From: Priapulus caudatus
Lineage: Eukaryota > Priapulida > Priapulimorpha > Priapulimorphida > Priapulidae
Direction of reading: 5' to 3'
NCBI RefSeq assembly: GCF_000485595.1
Contig: NW_014577519.1
Location: forward strand, 8,708-30,432
Length of the DNA stretch: 21,725 nucleotides
Each line of letters begins with the position of its first letter. Positions within the stretch are counted from its first letter, which is position 1. The position numbers and the translations under genes are program-made. Under the pieces are notes generated by a model. That model did no database searches, was not told where the DNA came from, and saw only the letters and a list, made by a program, of their open reading frames with translations. Shown here piece after piece: positions 18,801 to 21,725 of the stretch.

Positions 18801-20757
18801 TGAAAGCACAATTAAAGCATTGAGAGTGAAATTACACACACATACAAAAAACATTCTTGTTACTCACTTACAGTTACAGTTGTGTTGTCTACGTAATCTA
18901 AATCTCCACCATGTCATAAATGCTGCAGCACAGCACACGTGCACAGGCACTTGAAACGTCTCAATAAAAACAAATAATGGTAAATAAACACGAAATGTAT
19001 TTACTACCAAAGTCTCAATGTTTCTCAACAAGTTACATTAAAGTGATTACGTCACGAATTTCTAGCACCATCAAGTAGTACATTTGTGTGTTATTTGTAC
19101 AAAATAAAATGTATGAAAATACAATTTAGTGTTTCTGTTTACTTTTCATGCTTATATGTACCTTCTTTATATATGCCCTAATTTGCCGGTGAAAAACAGA
19201 GAGATGCCAGTATCTGAACAGTACTGGGAGAATAGTGTTAGACAACAGAATTACCAAATCGTCTAGATTTTTGCAAATTTAACCAACGTAAAAACATTTT
19301 TATCAGGTGAGAGTTTGAAGATATATTTAGTAACGTTAGTTCTTACTTTTAATGTAAAAAAAGGGAATTTTTTTTTATACAAATTTTACCATGGAAAATT
19401 CGTGACGTAGTCAATTTAAGACTTTGGTAGTAAATACATTACGTGTTTATTTACCTTTTTTTATTGAGATGTTTCAACTTTCAAGTGCCTGTGACACAGT
19501 GTATTGCCATTTGGCATTTCATTTGCTTGCAGCACTGGCAATTATATTTATAATTATTGTATAGGAGACTATTTACGAGAGCATTTTCAAAAGTCGCAAC
19601 AGAACTGAAATTAGTTTGACTCAAGCTGAGTGCTAGTCATAGATTAGTACTAGTAATAGTAGTAGTAACACTACTAGTAATATACTACTACTATACTAGT
19701 CACTGAGTGACACTGTCACTTGTCAGTGACAACTGACTAGTACTACTACTACTAGTACTAGTCTAGTGTAGTAGGCCTAGCTACTATCAATGTGTATCAA
19801 TATCAGTGTCACTATCACTGACGCTGATAGGGTCTATGTCCCCCAGGTTACTGCCGGAACGTACCTTGGGTACGGTCCGGTATACCGGTGATCACTATAT
19901 ATTTGATTATGGGTTAGGGTATAGGATTAGGTGTTTTAGGGGTTTCAGGTTAGGGAGTGAGGCGTAGGCCGACTCTCGTTAGTGGAGTAGACGAGGTACG
20001 GTTCGGCATATAATGATATTAGATAGTACCAGGGTATACCGGACCGTACCCAGGGTACGTTCCGGCAGTACCCCGGGGGACATAGACCCTCTCTGCTCTC
20101 AGTCTCAGTATCAGTATCACTATCACTCAGTATCAGTAACTCGCGGCTAGGTCCTGCATACCTCCCAACTCCCATTGGTTGATACAAATATAGTTAATTT
20201 TTTAAATTAAATTCTAAGTAGTGTTAGGGTTAGGATTAGGGTTAGGGTTAGGGTTGGGGTTAGGATTAGGGTTAGGGTTAGTGTTAGTGTTAGGGTCACA
20301 ATGCACCATAAAAAGAATTATTAAAACAGGAGTTTCAGGCACGTGATCTGTATCAACCAATGGGATTTGGGAGGTATGCAGGCCCTAGCTGCGAGTGTAT
20401 CACTATCAGTATCACTATATCAGTGTAGCATTATGATGCTTTGATAAAATTGCCATTTCATGGGCATCTGAATTTTGAAAATATTTTTCTTAGCCATACT
20501 AGGCTTACTACTAGTACTACTACTAGTAGTAGTAAGCAGTATGGGAATGGGTAAGATAGATATTTTCAAATTTGAAATGTAGGTGTACTAGGATTAGGAA
20601 TGCCGCTATCATGCGCAGTCGACACTGACAGTCTGACAGTCACTAGTATGTACTAAATACTATAATACTTACACATAATCAAAGACATTTTCGACAAAAG
20701 ATTAGCTTAGAAGACAAAGCAAACATTGTAACTACTTACCTTCGTAAAATCGTCCAT
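4166..20757 (-). CDS. ANLN: Anillin, complete 25-exon gene (join of exons)
   Basis: Anillin is the scaffold of the cytokinetic ring and intercellular bridge; it binds F-actin, myosin II, RhoA, septins and membrane phosphoinositides. The coding exons, in transcript order, are 20757-20740, 18778-18649, 18363-18238, 18080-17897, 16124-15963, 15816-15669, 15331-15287, 14254-14057, 13791-12463, 12290-12207, 12039-11914, 11636-11496, 11253-11028, 10875-10792, 10505-10309, 9943-9713, 9342-9207, 8784-8608, 8430-8258, 7132-7087, 5867-5764, 5628-5539, 5196-5089, 4865-4693 and 4274-4166. Phases match at every junction and the sum is 4545 nt (1514 residues plus TAA). The start MDDFTK followed by TRARREN, the AH-region stretch GERLLLIA and the PH stretch [12 protein letters not shown] all match vertebrate anillin as I remember it. 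The start has a good context (ACG ATG G). Human anillin is about 1120 residues; much of the excess appears to be in the disordered Ser-Pro-rich half. Identity is very secure; a few splice sites (exon 11 acceptor, exon 16 donor) are less so. Confidence 0.95.
4275..4692 (-). other. Anillin intron 24
   Basis: 418 bp, GT-AG. Holds an imperfect hairpin near 4450-4478 (ATCTACTTCCAC with GTGGAAAGTAGAT); nothing else seen. Confidence 0.7.
4693..4865 (-). CDS. ANLN: Anillin exon 24 (PH domain, middle)
   Basis: Residues 1422-1479: [30 protein letters not shown] and [12 protein letters not shown] align with human NPIGRINLANCTS and REFCARRNTFELITVRP. The acceptor CCATTAG before CCGCCTATA keeps the frame; donor GTATTG is weak but gives the required phase 2. 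Confidence 0.94.
5089..5196 (-). CDS. ANLN: Anillin exon 23 (PH domain, first half)
   Basis: Residues 1386-1421: [19 protein letters not shown] and [12 protein letters not shown], the beta1-beta4 region of the PH domain, nearly identical to vertebrate anillin. The basic residues here lie on the phosphoinositide- and septin-binding face known in the family. Acceptor CACGCAG, donor GTGAGA. Confidence 0.96.
5197..5538 (-). other. Anillin intron 22
   Basis: 342 bp, GT-AG. No repeat or regulatory structure recognised. Confidence 0.7.
5539..5628 (-). CDS. ANLN: Anillin exon 22 (end of AH region)
   Basis: Residues 1356-1385: [17 protein letters not shown] and ERGFM match human VPFLSSLEGHIYLKIKC and ERGFL. 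Thirty codons in phase 0; acceptor CTCCATAG, donor GTGAGT. Confidence 0.95.
5764..5867 (-). CDS. ANLN: Anillin exon 21 (AH region)
   Basis: Residues 1321-1355: [17 protein letters not shown] and SFTLEK match the human AVRTSNFALVGSYTLSL and KFVLDK segments. Acceptor GCTTGCAG, donor GTACGA, phase 0 out. Confidence 0.93.
5868..7086 (-). other. Anillin intron 20 (1.2 kb)
   Basis: Open frames near 5977-6414 lack recognisable content. At 6762-6799 GGGCTAGT and ACTAGCCC form an inverted pair. AGTTAATGTTGAACCCTG ending at 6843 looks like the right end of a hAT-type transposon, with no matching left end found. No exon is needed here by phase. Confidence 0.6.
7087..7132 (-). CDS. ANLN: Anillin exon 20 (46-nt linker exon)
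   Basis: Residues 1306-1321 ([15 protein letters not shown]), corresponding to the basic loop KKTSKSKAI in human anillin. Acceptor CTGTTTTAG, donor GTAAGC. Skipping it would shift the frame. Confidence 0.9.
7258..7507. mobile_element. hAT-like MITE with 5-bp target duplication
   Basis: Ends are CAGTGTTTCCC and GGGAAATACTG (one mismatch as TIRs). TAGAG abuts both ends (7253-7257 and 7508-7512), a 5-bp target site duplication. Length 250 bp with no transposase. The CAGTGTTTCCC end is typical of hAT superfamily elements; 5-bp duplications are known for a subset of hATs. Confidence 0.75.
7936..8229. repeat. ~23-bp minisatellite next to exon 19
   Basis: About six copies of CTGTCATTCACACCAATGCA plus three variable bases run from 7936 to about 8075. 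They are followed by degenerate units built on GTCATTCACCACCAAAGCAC up to about 8229. The array lies in intron 19, ending some 23 bp from the exon 19 donor. It is open in all three plus frames for stretches, but only because of its repetitive composition. Confidence 0.9.
8258..8430 (-). CDS. ANLN: Anillin exon 19 (C2-like fold of AH region)
   Basis: Residues 1248-1305: hydrophobic strands ([14 protein letters not shown]) and [17 protein letters not shown], matching human LQDVSNDFEINIEVYSL. Acceptor GTTGCAG, donor GTGAGC, phase 0. A minisatellite begins within 30 bp of the donor, inside the intron. Confidence 0.95.
8608..8784 (-). CDS. ANLN: Anillin exon 18 (AH region, start of C2-like fold)
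   Basis: Residues 1189-1248. [16 protein letters not shown] continues the Rho-binding helix. [16 protein letters not shown] matches the first strands of the C2-like fold in human anillin (GSVTLSEIRLPLKADF). Acceptor GACGTAG, donor GTGAGC. Confidence 0.95.
8785..9206 (-). other. Anillin intron 17
   Basis: 422 bp, GT-AG. AT-rich; no repeat recognised. Confidence 0.65.
9207..9342 (-). CDS. ANLN: Anillin exon 17 (Rho-binding helices of AH region)
   Basis: Residues 1144-1189: [20 protein letters not shown], then [15 protein letters not shown]. This matches the helical hairpin of the anillin homology region that binds RhoA in vertebrates. Acceptor TTGCTGCAG, donor GTACGT, phase 1 out. Confidence 0.95.
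9343..9712 (-). other. Anillin intron 16
   Basis: 370 bp. Contains the perfect 24-bp palindrome at 9478-9501; otherwise nothing seen. Confidence 0.65.
9478..9501. repeat. Perfect 24-bp palindrome
   Basis: ATAAACCCTGTT joined directly to its inverse with no spacer. Pairing extends to 16 of 18 bp per arm over 9472-9507 (GAGT...ACTC). Confidence 0.85.
9713..9943 (-). CDS. ANLN: Anillin exon 16 (leads into anillin homology region)
   Basis: Residues 1067-1143, including [15 protein letters not shown] and ending [11 protein letters not shown]. The acceptor GTCACGCAG is good. The donor is AAG followed by GTGCCT, unusual but the only nearby GT that gives phase 0 into exon 17. Confidence 0.83.
9944..10308 (-). 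other. Anillin intron 15
   Basis: 365 bp, GT-AG, AT-rich. A 153-codon open frame running through it into exon 16 is only the exon read through its acceptor. Confidence 0.65.
10309..10505 (-). CDS. ANLN: Anillin exon 15 (acidic and polyproline)
   Basis: Residues 1001-1066. A Ser/Asp-rich stretch with [15 protein letters not shown] is followed by a run of Glu and then the proline-rich [10 protein letters not shown], a possible SH3 or EVH1 ligand (inference). Acceptor TCGGGCAG, donor GTATGT. Confidence 0.87.
10792..10875 (-). CDS. ANLN: Anillin exon 14
   Basis: Residues 973-1001: [19 protein letters not shown] followed by the acidic DTTEEEDEI. Acceptor AACTTTCAG, donor GTGTGA, phase 1 in and out. 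Confidence 0.85.
11028..11253 (-). CDS. ANLN: Anillin exon 13
   Basis: Residues 898-973. A charged first half ([15 protein letters not shown], later [15 protein letters not shown]) is followed by a Pro/Arg/Lys-rich second half ending APSPVKEL. Acceptor TTATTGTAG, donor GTAAGC, phase 1 out. Confidence 0.88.
11496..11636 (-). CDS. ANLN: Anillin exon 12
   Basis: Residues 851-897, with a Trp-containing motif [15 protein letters not shown] that resembles the earlier SVYNKW and INNWEDD motifs. Acceptor ATTGTAG, donor GTATGC, phase 0 on both sides. Confidence 0.87.
11914..12039 (-). CDS. ANLN: Anillin exon 11
   Basis: Residues 809-850, Asp/His/Ser-rich (e.g. [14 protein letters not shown]). Donor GTGAGT is good. 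The acceptor chosen is CAAG before TGTAGTATT because the incoming phase must be 0; a nearby TGTAG would shift the frame into a stop. The pyrimidine tract is poor, so the 5' edge is the least certain of the gene. Confidence 0.7.
12207..12290 (-). CDS. ANLN: Anillin exon 10
   Basis: Residues 781-808: [19 protein letters not shown], then a Gln/Leu-rich helix-like end (NLQQKLMSQ). Acceptor CATTGCAG, donor GTGCGT, phase 0 on both sides. Confidence 0.83.
12463..13791 (-). CDS. ANLN: Anillin exon 9 (443-residue disordered exon)
   Basis: Residues 338-780. It starts with an acidic stretch ([17 protein letters not shown]) and two copies of SVYNKW (Trp at about 380 and 424, 44 residues apart). A basic Arg/Ala/Ser-Pro-rich zone follows, then repeated RSPVK motifs, a run of about 15 Glu encoded by a GAA repeat (about 648-662), and a C-terminal array of PSPVP units. 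The 13050-13700 part is GC-rich, unlike the AT-rich introns, and this creates long spurious open frames on both strands. Acceptor CCATAG, donor GTAAGT, phase 0. Confidence 0.93.
12816..12861 (-). repeat. In-frame GAA microsatellite encoding poly-Glu
   Basis: Fifteen uninterrupted GAA codons within exon 9 give a pure Glu run (about residues 648-662). Purity of the repeat suggests recent slippage and likely length polymorphism. Confidence 0.95.
14057..14254 (-). CDS. ANLN: Anillin exon 8
   Basis: Residues 272-337, a Lys/Ser-rich segment (e.g. [12 protein letters not shown]) with Ser-Pro and Thr-Pro sites typical of proline-directed phosphorylation. Acceptor TGTTGTAG, donor GTAAGT, phase 0 on both sides. 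Confidence 0.88.
14255..15286 (-). other. Anillin intron 7 (1.0 kb)
   Basis: AT-rich. Holds the 18-mer hairpin at 14540-14565 and a second inverted pair TTTAACATCGCC/GGCGTTGTTAAA at 14883-14908 (11 of 12 bp). Nothing coding seen. Confidence 0.6.
14540..14565. repeat. Second copy of the TCAAGAGCGTATAAAGAA hairpin motif
   Basis: The 18-mer at 14540-14557 is identical to the arm at 2343-2360. Here it is followed directly by GCTCTTGA, giving 8-bp arms around a 10-base loop. This looks like the intergenic hairpin with its centre deleted. Confidence 0.7.
15287..15331 (-). CDS. ANLN: Anillin exon 7 (45-nt microexon)
   Basis: Fifteen codons in phase 0 (residues 257-271, [15 protein letters not shown]), flanked by ATATTGCAG and GTAAGT. 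Being a multiple of three, it could be skipped without breaking the frame. Confidence 0.8.
15332..15668 (-). other. Anillin intron 6
   Basis: 337 bp, GT-AG, with no recognised feature beyond a short poly-A run near 15480. Confidence 0.6.
15669..15816 (-). CDS. ANLN: Anillin exon 6
   Basis: Residues 207-256, a hydrophilic linker ending VEAEGVVFK. Acceptor TAATTACAG, donor GTGAGT, phase 0 out. Confidence 0.85.
15963..16124 (-). CDS. ANLN: Anillin exon 5
   Basis: Residues 153-207, Ser/Thr- and Lys/Glu-rich, low complexity, with no domain recognised. Acceptor CTGTTTTAG, donor GTGAAT. A hAT-like MITE lies about 60 bp upstream of its acceptor. Confidence 0.85.
16184..16603. mobile_element. hAT-like nonautonomous element with 5-bp target duplication
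   Basis: Perfect 12-bp TIRs CAGGGTTCTCCC and GGGAGAACCCTG bound 420 bp. GAACA abuts both ends (16179-16183 and 16604-16608). The interior is GC-skewed with G-runs near 16214-16245 and has no transposase. CAGGG-type TIRs are characteristic of hAT elements. Confidence 0.85.
16705..17055. mobile_element. hAT-like element with CAGGG...CCCTG ends
   Basis: The left end CAGGGTGCAAAATTAAC and the right end, inverse CAGGGGTAGAAATTAAC, are related TIRs. Flanks ATTACCATG and ATTACTGATG look like an imperfect 8-10 bp target duplication. The interior repeats GGACTCC/GGAGTCC many times on both strands. No transposase. Confidence 0.7.
17205..17731. repeat. ~150-bp tandem repeat, 3.5 copies
   Basis: Units start at 17205, 17358, 17504 and 17654 (153, 146 and 150 bp; the last partial). 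Each unit contains AAGATGTGTAAGTATAC, GTCAATTAGGGG, GAGTTATAGAGCGGAA and a run of AAGGTCA half-sites. The 162-codon open frame on minus through it is a by-product of the repeat. Similar AAGGTCA-rich repeats are familiar from marine invertebrate genomes (from memory). Confidence 0.9.
17618..17632. promoter_or_regulatory. Perfect consensus ERE-type palindrome
   Basis: AGGTCACAGTGACCT is an exact inverted repeat of AGGTCA with 3-bp spacing, the consensus estrogen response element. It lies in unit 3 of the tandem array, and upstream TCAAGGTCA copies match the extended half-site of ERR/NR5A receptors. Binding is not shown. Confidence 0.4.
17770..17800. repeat. Hairpin at the end of the tandem repeat
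   Basis: GTATCCCCGCCGAC and GTCGCAGGGGATAC pair at 12 of 14 positions around TTC, forming a likely terminus of the repeat element. Confidence 0.65.
17897..18080 (-). CDS. ANLN: Anillin exon 4 (INNWEDD motif)
   Basis: Residues 92-153. It ends in the conserved run [14 protein letters not shown] (about 131-144), a hallmark of anillin N-terminal regions. Acceptor TATAATAG, donor GTGTGC, phase 2 out. Confidence 0.92.
18238..18363 (-). CDS. ANLN: Anillin exon 3
   Basis: Residues 50-91, containing [18 protein letters not shown], which resembles the 'GVKSRLQKLAEQ' helix of vertebrate anillin. Acceptor CTGTTCCAG, donor GTAAGT, phase 1 in and out. Confidence 0.9.
18649..18778 (-). CDS. ANLN: Anillin exon 2 (conserved N-terminal basic motif)
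   Basis: Residues 7-49. The segment [16 protein letters not shown] matches the conserved N-terminal helix of anillin (human [11 protein letters not shown]). Acceptor CTCTGCCAG, donor GTAAGC, leaving phase 1. Confidence 0.93.
18942..19493. mobile_element. Long-TIR element (CACAGGCACTTGAAA ends)
   Basis: The outer arms CACAGGCACTTGAAA and inverse are followed on both sides by CTCAATAAAA, GGTAAATAAACACG and ATGTATTTACTACCAAAGTC, so imperfect inverted arms of 100 bp or more (to ACGTCACGAATTT) bound about 550 bp. No coding capacity. No clear target duplication, so the superfamily is unassigned. Confidence 0.75.
19640..19775. repeat. ACT/AGT-rich low-complexity palindromic tract
   Basis: Interrupted (AGT)n and (ACT)n runs in both orientations form many overlapping small palindromes (CTAGTACTAG, GTCACTGA...TCAGTGAC). 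Confidence 0.75.
19829..20090. mobile_element. GGTCTATG/GGTAC-family inverted-repeat element, copy 2 (both ends intact)
   Basis: Ends AGGGTCTATGTCCCCC and its exact inverse at 20075-20090 show that this copy is complete at 262 bp. Its left arm differs from copy 1 at about three of the first 55 bases. Its right arm lacks a 10-bp stretch present in copy 1. The centre contains degenerate TTAGGG-like sequence. No target duplication is obvious. Confidence 0.8.
20131..20410. repeat. Inverted repeat enclosing a TTAGGG array
   Basis: Arms 20131-20185 and 20350-20410 are imperfect inverses (CCTGCATACCTCCCAA and CCATTGGTTGATAC on the left, inverted on the right). Between them at about 20221-20296 lies a degenerate TTAGGG/TTAGTG array. 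Confidence 0.8.
20221..20296. repeat. Interstitial telomere-like (TTAGGG)n array
   Basis: About a dozen units of TTAGGG with variants ATTAGGG, TTGGGG and TTAGTG. It is internal to a gene, so not a chromosome end. Further fragments occur at about 19909-19955 and 21142-21165. Confidence 0.85.
20474..20570. repeat. Imperfect ~97-bp hairpin element
   Basis: The left arm TTTGAAAATATTTTTCTTA plus CCATACTAGGCTTACTAC pairs with the right arm's inverse (TTTGAAAATATCTATCTTAC, CCATACTGCTTACTAC) apart from a 5-base bulge. The centre is an ACT/AGT palindrome. Confidence 0.7.
20740..20757 (-). CDS. ANLN: Anillin exon 1 (start codon, MDDFTK)
   Basis: This 18-nt coding exon gives residues 1-6 (MDDFTK) and ends at a consensus donor GTAAGT in phase 0. 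Vertebrate anillin begins MDPFT, so this ATG is the natural start. It has A at -3 and G at +4. Confidence 0.88.
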
Positions 20758-21060
20758 CGTACGACGAAAAACTACGTCAGTTATGTTAAAAACACAGAGG
20801 GCATATACACACTTGACGTCCCGTCACGTCCGCAGTGCTTGCCAAGCGCCTTGTTTTTGAATTTGAACTTCTAGGTAGCCAATCCGTAATGATAACGTAG
20901 TCACATGATCCTTTTCGCGTAAGCGCCAATCGCACGCCGAAAATATCTGTAAATAATTTTGACTGGGCACCGGATTGGCACCGGACGAGTTACCTGCGCT
21001 GGGATTGGCGGTTGCGTAGGCGGACTGTAGACTTGTGAGAAGGGACGGATACCAGTCTAA
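20758..21060 (-). promoter_or_regulatory. Likely anillin promoter and 5' UTR with CCAAT, CHR-like and E2F-like motifs
   Basis: The 300 bp upstream of the ATG carry four CCAAT cores: 20879-20883 and 20926-20930 on plus, 20974-20978 and 21004-21008 on minus. Two adjacent TTTGAA hexamers (20856-20867) resemble the CHR element bound by MuvB complexes. TTTTCGCG at 20912-20919 resembles an E2F site. In vertebrates anillin is a late cell-cycle gene, and NF-Y boxes plus a CHR are the usual arrangement for such genes. The motifs are seen; their function is inferred, and the transcription start is unknown. Confidence 0.45.
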
Positions 21061-21523
21061 CGCGCATTGGAGACGGGTGTTGCTATCTCCCGGGCGTGGA
21101 GTGAGGGTCACGCAACGTGGCATTAGGGTAACGTAACGCAACTTAGGGTTAAGGTTAGGGTTAGGGTTTTTGCATCATGATATTATCTGTCCCCACACCA
21201 CAGATTCATTTTTGTGGATAACGCGCCTATTATGGCCTATATATAAAGATCCGATATATATTTAGTGTTGGGGTTAGTGTTGGAGTTACGGTTATGGTTA
21301 CCACCATTATAATAGTATACTATAGTGTACTATAGTGTAGTATAGTATACTATTTCTATGGTTACCACAGACTAACGGATACACTACACCGTACACTACA
21401 GTGACTACACTGTATCCATTAGTCTGTGTGGCTACTGTTAAGTTTTGAAGTATACGTCAACTGTATCACGTGACCCTCACTCCATGCCCGGGGGATAGCA
21501 ACACCCATTGGAGAATGAGCGCG
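21061..21523. mobile_element. Inverted-repeat element upstream of the promoter
   Basis: Arms 21061-21112 and 21469-21523 match as inverses over about 53 bp (GGTGTTGCTATC, TGGAGTGAGGGTCACG). Nested inside are a TATAGTGTAC-rich palindrome (about 21316-21352) and a second inverted pair built on CACAGACTAA (21367-21428), plus TTAGGG-like sequence. No coding capacity. Confidence 0.75.
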
Positions 21524-21725
21524 CTATCTACAAATAGGCTACCTAGGGATTTTGCGCGCAAAACTGCCAAAAGTGTAGATAATCTCGCAAGTTCAGTTAT
21601 TGCGTTTTCTGATCATTTTCAAGAAATCACTAGATAGACGGGAGTGGAACTAACTAACGTACGGTAGGTTGTAGTTGTTTAGATTATTTAAACTGGCACT
21701 GCAAAAGATCTTGGCTTTTCCTCTA
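21524..21725. other. Window end, no gene seen
   Basis: Contains only the E2F-like palindrome listed separately; no exon or repeat recognised. Confidence 0.4.
21550..21563. promoter_or_regulatory. E2F-like palindrome TTTTGCGCGCAAAA
   Basis: A perfect 14-bp palindrome with a TTTGCGCGCAAA core, resembling paired E2F half-sites. It lies about 0.8 kb upstream of the anillin ATG, beyond an inserted inverted-repeat element, so it may belong to anillin, to a gene beyond the window, or to nothing. Confidence 0.3.

Larger units (their letters stand above)
18779..20739 (-). other. Anillin intron 1 (2.0 kb, dense in inverted repeats)
   Basis: Holds five inverted-repeat structures in series and a TTAGGG-type array. 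Being the first intron of the gene, just inside the start codon, it could also carry regulatory sites, but none is separable from the repeats. Confidence 0.75.

Noticed and set aside
18942-19493. 8-bp target duplication (CACACGTG versus ACACAGTG)
   Set aside because: The two flanks do not align without indels; not enough to call a duplication.
20221-20296. True telomere or chromosome end
   Set aside because: Array is short, degenerate, flanked by inverted arms, and within intron 1 of an intact gene.
20824-21141. 105-codon minus-strand open frame upstream of anillin
   Set aside because: Overlaps the putative promoter and an inverted-repeat arm; the family start MDDFTK lies downstream, and the product has no recognisable feature.

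Overview
The window is eukaryotic, from an invertebrate animal. It holds one multi-exon gene with GT-AG introns, TTAGGG-type arrays and many short inverted-repeat transposons. I cannot assign a phylum. The style of the repeats (a CCTCCGCC-type element and AAGGTCA-rich tandem repeats) recalls marine invertebrates such as molluscs, annelids or hemichordates, but that is an impression from memory.

The gene is anillin (ANLN), on the minus strand. I could follow it completely, from the ATG at 20757 to the TAA at 4166. It has 25 coding exons whose splice phases all agree and sum to 4545 nt, or 1514 residues plus stop. In order, the protein carries: the conserved anillin start (MDDFTK joined to [12 protein letters not shown]); a long, disordered, Ser-Pro-rich and acidic N-terminal half containing several Trp motifs (INNWEDD, two SVYNKW, LLNRW); the anillin homology region (Rho-binding helices plus a C2-like fold); and a C-terminal PH domain ([12 protein letters not shown] to LSADTKEER). 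Anillin is the cytokinetic-ring scaffold linking RhoA, actin, myosin, septins and membrane. This version is longer than human anillin (about 1120 residues). Much of the extra length appears to lie in the disordered half, where exon 9 alone encodes 443 residues.

Layout by coordinate. 1-3740 is intergenic and holds repeats: a TIR element at 928-1102, a 30-bp palindrome, a GGTCTATG/GGTAC-family element at 1795-1972, the CCTCCGCC element near 2068-2340 and an 18-bp-arm hairpin. 3741-4165 is the presumed 3' UTR. 4166-20757 is the gene. Its larger introns are packed with nonautonomous elements: hAT-like MITEs with 5-bp target duplications at 7258-7507 and 16184-16603, another hAT-like element at 16705-17055, a minisatellite beside exon 19, and a ~150-bp tandem repeat rich in nuclear-receptor half-sites at 17205-17731. 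Intron 1 contains five inverted-repeat structures, including a second copy of the GGTCTATG family and a TTAGGG array inside a hairpin. 20758-21060 is the likely promoter, with four CCAAT boxes, two TTTGAA (CHR-like) motifs and an E2F-like motif, as expected of a cell-cycle gene. 21061-21523 is a further inverted-repeat element.

I see no second protein-coding gene, RNA gene or novel enzymatic system. The points most worth a second look are the inverted-repeat families in and around intron 1, the perfect ERE-like palindrome in the tandem repeat, and the expanded anillin N-terminal half.
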